From Leptodactylus fallax (taxonomy: Eukaryota; Chordata; Amphibia; Anura; Leptodactylidae), in contig CAMRHE010000197.1 in assembly GCA_947044405.1 (NCBI GenBank), positions 2,914,001 to 2,978,000 on the forward strand: DNA of 64,000 nucleotides, read 5' to 3'. The notes beneath the pieces are model-generated. The model made no database searches. It saw only the letters and a list, made by a program, of their open reading frames with translations, and had not been told where the DNA came from. Both the position numbers and the translations under genes were made by a program. Within the stretch, counting starts at the first letter, position 1; every line of letters starts with the position of its first letter. Shown in pieces: positions 56,585 to 64,000 of the stretch.

Positions 56585-57865
56585 CTAGCTGTGCAGCCCT
56601 TTTGGTGGACGTTTCGGGGTTTTCGTTTGATGCCATCCATCTGACACGGGACCAGGTGGCGGTCTGGGTGTCGGGTCAGTGATCGGAATGTCCCATTTAT
56701 TTAGCAACTTTTTACCATCTTCCGGAGATTTGATAACATAAGTAAGGTTGTCCCGGGATACTATCACTCGGACCGGAAATCCCCATTTGTATAAGATGTT
56801 ATGTTGGCGTAGAGCTGCGGTAATAGGGATGAATTGCCTTCTTAATTGTAGTGTAGCGGCCGAAAGATCAGAGTAGATGGATATTTTATGGTATGGGTCA
56901 GGTAAGCGGCCACTTTTCCGTGAGGTCAGCAGCACCAGCTCTTTGGTGCAGTAAAAATGGATCTTTGCTAAGACATCTCTGGGTACTGATTCATCCAGGT
57001 GAGAAGGCCTTGGGACCTTATGCGCTCTGTCAATGGTTAAGTCCATTATCGTGAGATTCGGTATTAGCGTGCGTATCAGGTCTTGAAGGAAAACTGTTAA
57101 ATTTCTTGCAGATACTGATTCCGGAATCCCTCTAAACTTCAGATTATTGCGCCGCGAGCAATCCTCCAAGTCAGCTATTTTAGCCTTTAGAAACGACACG
57201 TCCTTTTCCACCTCATAGTGAGCGTCTATAAGGAGATTATGTGATGCAGTGAATTCCGCCATTTTAGATTCAACATGAACAGTGCGTTTCTGCAGTTCCT
57301 GAAGGTACTAGCGGTTTAACCATTAAGGACATGTCAGTTGTCAGTGATTTACAGAAGGCCATGAGCATATTTTTCATGGAGGCCTCAGTGAGTAAACTCT
57401 CTGTTGCTGGAATATCTGCAAAAAAATCGGTAGATGGTAGTACACATTGTGTAGGATCGCTCACCTCCTCTCCTGGGGGCCCGGCATTCTGGAGCCTGGG
57501 TTTCTGCTTGACCGGGCTAGCGGTAGGCGAGTGGGGGTGTCTCCACGTTGTATAGGCCCGTAGGCCTCTGTGCGTCGTCATGAGAAGGCCCCCGGACCCG
57601 CGCTTTCCCCGGCCCGCCGGGGAGAGGGCTCCAGTGCCTCCGGACCTCCGCATTCTAACAGCTGCGGTATGGACGGCGCTGAAAGCGTCCTCCGCTGTGG
57701 AGATAGGGTGAGCGTCTCCTCCGGAGGGTCCCGAGATGGAGTGGAGGCCCCGGAGATAGTGCTGGAGCGCGAACCGCCGCCATCTTGATTTTCCCCCACG
57801 CCGTGGGGGAAGTAAAAGTCTGAGATTCTCTGAGGTTTCACCGCAGATTTTCTCTTCCTCGGCAT
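56585..57865 (-). pseudogene. L1 ORF1 (RNA-binding protein), frameshifted
   Basis: The start is taken at 57865 (MPRKRKSAVKPQRISDFYFP), the usual basic opening of frog L1 ORF1. Low-complexity sequence follows until the frame shifts around 57,580. It continues TESLLTEASMKNMLMAFCKSL, changes frame again near 57,270-57,310, then reads a coiled-coil segment (MAEFTASHNLLIDAHYEVEKDVSFLKAKIADLED) and the RRM-like core (CSRRNNLKFRGIPESV, TIDRAHKVPRPS, DVLAKIHFYCTKE). The C-terminal domain follows (YSDLSAATLQLRRQFIPITAALR, NILYKWGFPVRVIV), ending at 56,585. ORF1p would coat L1 RNA as a trimer. ORF2 follows downstream after about 0.3 kb. Confidence 0.85.
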
Positions 57866-58007
57866 CCCTGAAGGTAGGAGGCTTTCCCGTTGACGATGAG
57901 GCTGCTATTGTCCACGGGCACATCGCTTTTCCCGTCGCTGTGTAAGACTCAGGCCTGGAGCTGTGCGGCTATGCGGCCATTCCGTTCCACAAGCAGGCTC
58001 CGCCCCC
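57866..58007 (-). promoter_or_regulatory. L1 5' leader (presumed internal promoter)
   Basis: About 140 bp of GC-richer sequence between the left target duplication (58008-58023) and the ORF1 start. In full-length L1 elements this region carries the internal promoter. Its short length suggests slight 5' truncation; no specific motif is claimed. Confidence 0.4.
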
Positions 58008-58074
58008 TTGCTGAGGTTTTTTAAGCCAAAACCAAGAATGGCTACAAAAGGAATGGGAAACATACAAGTACTTA

Positions 58075-59426
58075 CAGTTGTGCTAAAAAGTTTACATACC
58101 CCAGCAGATTTTTTGTTTTTTTGGCCTTTTTTCAGCGAATATGAATGATAACACAAAAACTTTTTCTCCACTCATGGACTCATGGTTAGTGGTTGGTTGA
58201 AGCCATTTATTGTCAAACTTCTGTGTTTTCTCTTTTTAAATCATAATGACAACCAAAAACATCAAAATGACCCTGTTAAAAAGTTCACATACCCTGGTGA
58301 TTTTGCCCTGATAACATGCCCAGAAACCAAACCACAGTCAGGTAGACCAACCAAAATTTCGGCCACAACTGCCCAGAAAATTGTTCGGGATGCAAAGAAA
58401 AACCCACACATAACATCAGCTGAAATACAGGACTCTCTGAACACTATCGGTGTGGCTGTTTCAAGATGCACAATAAGGAATCACTTGAAGAAAAATGGGC
58501 TGCAGGGTCAAGTTGCCAGAAGAAAGCCATTACTGCGCAAATGCTACAAAGAATCTCACCTTCAATACGCCAAACAGCACAAAGACAAACCTCAAAACTT
58601 CTGGAACAAGGTAATTTGGAGTGATGAGGCAAAAATCGAACTTTTTGGCCACAACCATAAACGTTACATTTGGAGAGGTGTCAACAAGGCCTATGATGAA
58701 AGGAACACCATTCCTACTGTAAAGCACAGAGGTGGATCACTGAGGATGTGGGAATGTGTGAGCTTCAAAGGCACAGGAAACTTGGTCAAAGTTGAAGGAA
58801 AGATGAATGCAGCACGTTATCAGCAAATACTGGAGGCAAATTTGCACTCAGCCAGGAAGCTACGCATGGGACGTACTTAGACGTTCCAACATGACAACAA
58901 TCCAAAACACAAGGTCAAGTCAATCTGTCATTGGCTACAGCAGAAGAAAGTGAAGGTTCTGGAGTGGCCATCTCAGTCTCCTGACCTCAATATCATTGAG
59001 CCACTCTGGGGAGATCTCAAGCGCGCAGGGGGAGATCTCAAGCGCGCAGTACATGCAAGACAGCCCAGGAATTTACAGGAACTGGAGACTTTTTGCCAAG
59101 AAGAATGGGCTGTTTTACCATCTGAGAAAATAAAGAGCCTCATCCACAACTACCACAAAAGACTTCAAGCTGTCATTGATGTTAGAGGGGGCAATATACG
59201 GTATTAAGAACTGGGGTATGTGAACTTTTGAACAGGGTCATTTTGATGTTTTTGGTTGTCATTATGATTTAAAAAGAGAAAACACAGAAGTTTGACAATA
59301 AATGGCTTCAACCAACCACTAACCATGAGTGGAGAAAAACTTTTGTGTTATCATTCATATTCCCTGAAAAAAGGCCAAAAAAAAACTAAAAATCTGCTGG
59401 GGTATGTAAACTTTTTAGCACAACTG
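58075..59426 (+). mobile_element. Tc1-like element G, internally deleted (sister of D)
   Basis: TA (58073-58074) precedes 'cagttgtgctaaaaagttta' and '...aactttttagcacaactg' is followed by TA (59427-59428). The element is 1,352 bp. It has the same internal deletion junction as element D ('ctgataacatgcccagaaac') and the same duplicated GGDLKR segment. Both outer ends are complete here, unlike D. Confidence 0.9.
58310..59207 (+). pseudogene. Tc1-like transposase (DD34E), element G, N-terminus deleted and nonsense-mutated
   Basis: As in element D the first HTH and native start are missing. Homology begins at SGRPTKISATTAQKIVRDAKK. First catalytic motif: WSDEAKIELFG (Asp kept, Thr changed to Ala). 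The frame is open through FGHNHKRYIWRG, then a Trp-to-stop change (MGRT-TAG, 58878-58880) precedes FQHDNNPKHKVKS, where the catalytic Asp is kept but the following Asp is Asn. LNIIEPLWGDLKR carries the Glu, and the duplicated GGDLKR follows. The frame resumes in phase after the stop and ends NIRY-stop at 59207. The stop in D (after WSDETKI) is absent here, so the two copies share the deletion and duplication but decayed separately afterwards. Confidence 0.86.
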
Positions 59427-59532
59427 TATATTTCTACCTTCTGCTCAATCCACTCCTGGCTTTGGCTCAAAAAAACGCAGCAAAATCTGCAACAAAAAAG
59501 CTGCGTTTCCGCGACGTGGGACCTCAGCCTTA

Positions 59533-61228
59533 TAATTGTGGTGCATCTCAGGAGGACCTGTGTACCAGAATTAAAATCTACTTCAGCCAGAAACTTGCGC
59601 AAAACTTTGATAAGTTCCCTCCACTGCCATAAAAAGTGGGGCACAAAAGGGACAAACTGCCACAGATTGGAACTATGTAGCAAAGGTGCACTATTTCAAC
59701 AACAGTTTTCTGGCATGCATCCTTTAGTAAATTCCCCCAAAGTTTACTCATACTGTATAAAAGTTAGACTAGACAGTCTTAAACTGTTCCAGATTTATCA
59801 TAGTGTCTGATACTGGATGACAAATTTATTGCAGCATTAGTCTTGTCTAAATTTAGTTACTTAGCTTACACCAGACACAGGAGCCATATTTGGTGCCTGG
59901 TGTCCCAACTTACTCATGCCCACTTTACACTAAGTAATGCCCCTTTCTTGTGAAGCCATAGCTTTTTGTTGTACAAGTCATAAAATTGTCTAAAATGATC
60001 AATGTGGCGCAAGGCATTTTTAGATAAAATTCTGGCACATTGTGCTTAGTAAATCTTTTCCACTGTGCTCAAATTACGCCGGGTTCACACCTGTGTTGGA
60101 AACTCTGTTCGAAGTCTCCGTCGCAGTGTCCGTCTAAAAATTGGCATCTGAAAAAGCCCTGCATGCAAGACTTTTTCATCCTGTGCATTCGTTGTTATGG
60201 TTGTCCAACACTCCAATGCTCATGTAAGCTTAGCGTTAAACTGCTGTACATTTCCCAAAAAACAGTGCTAAGTAGTGGCTAAAATTAATCACATATAGTT
60301 CCCATCTTACTCTATAACAGAGGTGCTGCTAGGGTCCATAGAAAAAGTTTGGGTTCAAATGAAGCTGAACTTTTTGTGGTTCAGTTCGGATGAACTAGAT
60401 AAAATGGGAGCCTTCTTATAAAAGCAAGGATGAAGGAGAGAAGAAGGATCGCATGACATTTAGAATCAGGCAGGTTTACTTATAATGACTTGCAAAGCAG
60501 CCCTTATGACAGGTGACAGCCAATCAGAGGGACTATATGTCACAGTTCTTTAATATTAGAGAGACAGAATATAAGACTAGAGTAACTCTGCCTTGTACTG
60601 TGCGCAGTACTGCTGCAGGCACAGACTGTGTCTGTGTGCCAGTGTGTGCTAGTCTACTGTATGCCAGCAGCTGCATCAATCAAGCACAAGTCTCAAATTA
60701 GATTTAAATTCAATCTATATGATATGTGTCCAAGAACAGACAATTTACTCAAACAAAATATACTCTTTTTGTACATATCTGGTGTAATTTGGCTAATTAT
60801 TTATGTGCCAAACAACACAAAAAAATCCTCCCAGTGATTATTGTGATTACATTAGTGTGTGTGTACCAGTTTAAGATTTTCAGTTCAGTTTCTGCTTCAT
60901 GAGAGTATTCCCCTTGCATTAAAATTTGGACTAGTTTTTCCCTTCCAAACAATGTAGAAACCCCAATGCAATTATAGTATCACTTTAATAGCTCTTTATT
61001 TTATTTTTCAGTTTTTGCTGCAGAAAAAGTTGTTCAAATCAGTAGTATCAGTAAAATCTAACCTGTTTTTTATGTTGGCAAAAGTGTAAAACCCAGTGCA
61101 ATTATATTATCACTTGAGTAGCTCTTAATTTTGTATTGTGTTTTGTCAAATAAATTTTATTTAAATACACAGTTTGCTAACCTTTATTTGATGAACAGTA
61201 TTTTCATAGACAACACCAGTGTGGAAAC
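59533..61228. other. Non-coding; old repeat traces and an F3 fragment
   Basis: 59,760-60,060 ('gactagacagtcttaaactg', 'gtacaagtcataaaattgtc') resembles 16,240-16,300 and 16,900-16,930 and is probably an old shared repeat. 60,075-60,190 ('cgggttcacacctgtgttgg', 'agtctccgtcgcagtgtccg') is an F3 MITE fragment. The rest shows no gene. Confidence 0.45.
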
Positions 61229-61996
61229 CAGTGGCGTAACTAGGAATGGCTGGGCCCCAAGGTGAACATTTGACATGGGGCCCCCCCCCCAAACTGGCGC
61301 CCCCAACCCCCTCCGGACTGCTCCCCTCCAACCACCCCCCGCACAAACCGCATTCCTGCCACACTATTATGCCCCAGAGTGGCCCCTGCACACAGTATTA
61401 TGCCCCATAATGGCCATGCACACAGTATTATGCCCCATAGTGGCCCCTGCACACAGTATTATGCAGCATAGTGGACCACCCATGAACAATTATTATACTC
61501 TGGGGTCTTTACAATGTTACTTTCCTCTTCCTGGCTCCGGTGCACTCCCCGCTACTTCGGCCATCTTCAATGTTGGTCCAGATCTCGCGTGAGCCAGCCC
61601 GGCTTCGCAACGCATAATGACGTCGGCTGACATCTGGGACGTCACCAAACATGCCGAAGCCTGCCGGAGCACAGGAGAGGTAAGTAACAGTGTTTTTTAT
61701 GTTCCCTTACCTCCCCTGGGCCTCCGATCATTATACAGATATGAGTATAATGATAGCAGTGTTTGTGGGATTCACGGCCCGTGGCCTTACTTACCGATCC
61801 CCGCTCCTGCTCACAGCCACCTCCGTCTCCACAGAATGGGAAGTGCAGGCGGCCATGAGCAGGAGCTGGGATCGTAAGTAAATAGGGCCCGTTACCTGCT
61901 GGTGTTACTTCAGCAGGTAACGTCCTGTTTAAATAAAAAAAAATTTAAAAAAAGCATTGGGCCACTACCACTGCTACCCCGATATTTACGCCCCTG
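61229..61996. mobile_element. hAT-like non-autonomous element (family F5) with 8-bp TSD
   Basis: Begins 'cagtggcgtaactaggaatg' and ends '...gatatttacgcccctg', inverted at the tips (CAGTGGCGTAA / TTACGCCCCTG). It is flanked by 'gtggaaac' (61221-61228) and 'gtgaaaac' (61997-62004), an 8-bp duplication with one mismatch as expected for hAT. The interior carries a C-run, 3-4 units of the 31-bp minisatellite, and GC-rich sequence shared with 39340-40235. No transposase; a 105-codon frame is an artefact. Confidence 0.78.
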
Positions 61997-62053
61997 GTGA
62001 AAACCATGTGAAAATGAGGCATAGTACCATGAAGATTTTTACATTTTTACATA

Positions 62054-62452
62054 CAGTGGGGAAAAAAAAGTATTCAGTCAGTCACCAATTGAGCAAGTTC
62101 TCCCACTTAAAAAGATGAGAGAGGCCTGTAATTGTCATCATAGGTAGACCTCAACTATGAGAGACAAAATGAGAAAACAAGTCCAGAAAATCACATTGTC
62201 TGATTTTTAAATAATTTATTTGCAAATTATGGTGGAAAATCAGTATTTGGTCACCTACAAACAAGCAAGATTTCTGGCTCTCACAGACCTGTAACTTCGT
62301 CTTTAAGAGGCTCCTCTGTCCTCCACTCATTACCTGTAGTAATGGCACCTGTTTGACATTGTTATCAGTATAAAAGACACCTGTCCACAACCTCAAACAG
62401 TCACACTCCAAACTCCACTATGGTGAAGACCAAAGAGCTGTGGAAAGACACA
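62054..62452 (+). mobile_element. Tc1-like element H1, 5' part only
   Basis: TA (62052-62053) precedes 'cagtggggaaaaaaaagtat'. The terminal repeat and leader continue to the transposase start codon at 62420 (MVKTKEL) and stop abruptly after 'ggaaagacac'. The last ~210 bp recur at 63,155-63,370 with roughly 6% difference. Only the 5' quarter of a standard Tc1 element remains. Confidence 0.82.
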
Positions 62453-63151
62453 GTAGCATACTGGTAGTAGTTATACCAGTAGCACTTCACTTAGGAACAT
62501 ATATTGCGCCACAGTTATTCCCCCAGCATTGAGCAGAGCCAGGGTGCACATTATACATGCACACTGGCTCTCTATTTCAATAACCGATCGCCTTCTTGGT
62601 ACGTATCTTTGGACTCAGAGACGATCCGTCTTGTCTAACAGCCTATCTGACATTAGGCTTCTGTATTTTCCTTTCTATTTATTAAAATAATGCAGAACCA
62701 GTAAGCGCATCAGATATGCGCATTGGCTCCCTGTTCAACAGCTTATCACTTTTGGGGTGCAAGGATGCACGCTACAGGGGTGACTCATCCCGCTTAACAT
62801 TATTCCAGTTACTTGAAATATTCTTACAGTTCACTCCTTACTTCTTCAAACACACTCTATATTTCCCCTTTATTGTCACTTTTTTTTTGTCTGTTTATTT
62901 AATTCCTGACCCCATGACTCCCCAAAGGGGCGTGGCTTACCCAAGGGGGCGTGGCTACCACCCGTTTTTTGGAAGTTTTTTTTTTTTCTGTTTATGTGTA
63001 TATGTATATGTGTGATGTTCCTGTTATGTTATGATGCACACTTGAGAAAGGGTTCTAACCGGAATGCGTTGTGTGTTGCACCTATTTGGAATAAAGATTC
63101 TTTCAAGTTGGACCAGCACTTCACCGCCTCACTTCTTTTGCAACCTTCTGG
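62453..63151. repeat. Intervening sequence X between H1 and H2
   Basis: About 0.7 kb of non-coding sequence containing 'aggggcgtggcttacccaag', 'gaaagggttctaaccggaat' + gcgttg and 'ggaataaagattctttcaag'. The last two phrases are typical of the 3' part of amphibian dispersed repeats ('...aacgcgttg...ggaataaag...'). The left edge 'agtagcatactggtagtagt' and the right edge 'acttcttttgcaaccttctg' are not inverted copies. It may be an independent repeat into which, or next to which, the Tc1 copies inserted. Confidence 0.5.
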
Positions 63152-64000
63152 AATAAGTATTTGGTCACCTACAAACAAGCAAGATTTCTGGCTCTCACAG
63201 ACCTGGTATTTCTTCTTTAAGAGGCTCCTCTGTCCTCCACTCATTATCTGTAGTAATGGCACATGTTTGAAATTGTTATTAGTATAAAAGACACCTGTCC
63301 ACAACCTCAAACAGTCACACTCCAAACTTCCCTATGGTGAAGGCCAAAGAGCTGTAGAAGGACACCAGAAACAAAATTGTAGACCTGCACCAGGCTGGGA
63401 AGACTGAATCTGCAATAGGAAAGCAGCTTGGTGTGAAGAAATCAACTGTGGGAGCAATAATTAGAAAATGGAAGACATACAAGACCACTTATAATCTCCC
63501 TCCATCAGGGGCTCCACGCAAGATCTCACCCCGTGGGGTCAAAATGATCACAAGAACGGTGAGAAAAAATCCCAGAACCACACGGGGGGATCTAGCGAAT
63601 GACCTGAAGAAAGCTGGGATTAATGTAACAAATGCTACTGTGAGTAACACACTACGCCGCCAAGGACTCAGATCCTGCAGTGTCAGATGTGTCCCCCTGC
63701 TTAAGCCAGTACATATCCGGGCCCATCTGAAGTTTGCTAGAGAGCATTTGGATGTTCCAGAAGAGTATTGGGAGAATGTCATATGGTCAGATGAAACCAA
63801 AGTAGAACTCGTCGTGTTTGGAGGAGAGTGAATGCTGAGTTGCATCCAAAGAACACCATACCTACTGTGAAGCATGGGGGTGGCAACATCATGCTTTGGG
63901 GCTGTTTCTCTGCAAAGGGACCAGGACGACTGATCCGTGTACATGAAAGAATGAATGCGGCCATGTATTGTGAGATTTTGAGTGCAAACCTCCTTCCATC
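63152..64000 (+). mobile_element. Tc1-like element H2, 5'-truncated, runs off the window
   Basis: Starts at 'aataagtatttggtcaccta', corresponding to a point inside the leader of H1, and continues through most of a transposase to the window end. The left terminal repeat is absent; the right one would lie beyond 64,000. Same family as H1. Confidence 0.85.
63334..64000 (+). pseudogene. Tc1-like transposase, element H2, stop and frameshift, partial
   Basis: Start MVKAKEL at 63334 is followed at once by a TAG. In the same frame [15 protein letters not shown] and the HTH ([19 protein letters not shown]) follow, then the hook [18 protein letters not shown] 2 ([21 protein letters not shown]) and the catalytic core WSDETKVEL (first Asp). 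Right after VEL a deletion of about 19 bp, bounded by the repeat 'aact', shifts the frame. Downstream sequence in the new frame gives [27 protein letters not shown]. The second Asp and Glu would lie outside the window. Inactive. Confidence 0.83.

Larger units (their letters stand above)
51505..58007 (-). mobile_element. L1-type LINE, nearly full length, with 16-bp TSD
   Basis: A 6.5-kb minus-strand element (about 5.8 kb after removing an internal 746-bp insertion) with 5' leader, ORF1, ORF2 and a 3' end 'caaataaaaattattgaaa'. It is flanked by 'ttgctgcggtttttta' (51489-51504) and 'ttgctgaggtttttta' (58008-58023), a 16-bp target duplication with one mismatch. The target, gctgcggttttttaagcc, is inside a MITE arm and matches the TT|AAAA-type L1 preference on the appropriate strand. 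Confidence 0.9.
51442..59529. mobile_element. MITE family F1, host of nested insertions
   Basis: Three separated parts join into one F1 element: 51,442-51,504 (GGCTAAGGCCCCACGTTACGG, 'ttgttgcagattttgctgcg'), 58,024-58,072 ('agccaaaaccaagaatggct') and 59,429-59,529 ('caatccactcctggctttgg', 'cgcagcaaaatctgcaacaa', ending ...CAGCC). TTA flanks both outer ends (51439-51441, 59530-59532). An L1 separates parts 1 and 2, and Tc1 element G separates parts 2 and 3. Confidence 0.85.

Noticed and set aside
57578..57865. Separate 95-codon gene MPRKRKS...
   Set aside because: It is the N-terminal part of L1 ORF1, separated from the rest by frameshifts, not an independent gene.

Overview
This is a repeat-dense piece of nuclear DNA from a vertebrate, most likely a frog or toad. 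No cellular protein-coding exon, rRNA or tRNA gene could be supported. Reasons for the call: (1) Tc1/mariner, L1, L2-type and T2/Kolobok-like elements are mixed in a combination familiar from anuran genomes. (2) There are LINE tails with the 'gctgcggaatatgttggcgc' type 3' module. (3) Non-autonomous DNA elements occur at high density. (4) Base composition is vertebrate-like and AT-rich. Almost all recognisable coding sequence belongs to mobile elements and most of it is broken.

Layout. 1-16 kb: mostly unrecognised AT-rich DNA interrupted by small non-autonomous DNA elements, including a hAT-like element at 7.3-7.8 kb with an 8-bp target duplication, T2-like elements with TTAA ends, and a crowded array of GGCTAAGGCCCC-ended elements at 11.1-14.4 kb. 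16-18.2 kb: a 5'-truncated Tc1 element (A). 18.2-26 kb: the most repeat-poor stretch, with possible conserved non-coding islands and a speculative promoter/first-exon zone at 23.3-24.3 kb. 26.2-33.6 kb: a nest in which an old L2-type LINE is split by a DD38E Tc1-like element (B), a fold-back element and a second Tc1 element (C); C is itself split by a younger L2-type LINE. 35.1-36.5 kb: internally deleted Tc1 element D. 38-40.5 kb: two T2-like elements and a 31-bp minisatellite. 41.2-42.8 kb: Tc1 element E, sister of C. 43.4-44.0 kb: a possible BED-finger transposase remnant. 45.6-46.5 kb: a minus-strand SCAN-like retroelement Gag. 46.5-49.5 kb: a minus-strand LINE split by Tc1 element F, which has the best-preserved transposase in the window. 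51.4-59.5 kb: a second nest, in which a small MITE is split by a nearly full-length minus-strand L1 (with its own 0.75-kb insertion) and by Tc1 element G, sister of D. 61.2-62.0 kb: a second hAT-like element. 62.0-64.0 kb: two partial copies of a sixth Tc1 family (H1, H2), the last running off the window.

The window is therefore a layered record of transposition. At least six Tc1-type families are present as eight loci (nine if H1 and H2 are independent). Pairs of copies share the same inactivating lesions (C/E share a stop codon; D/G share an internal deletion and an in-frame duplication). This indicates that defective copies spread, probably using transposase made elsewhere. All family assignments rest on reading motifs, terminal repeats and target duplications by eye; no database search was possible.
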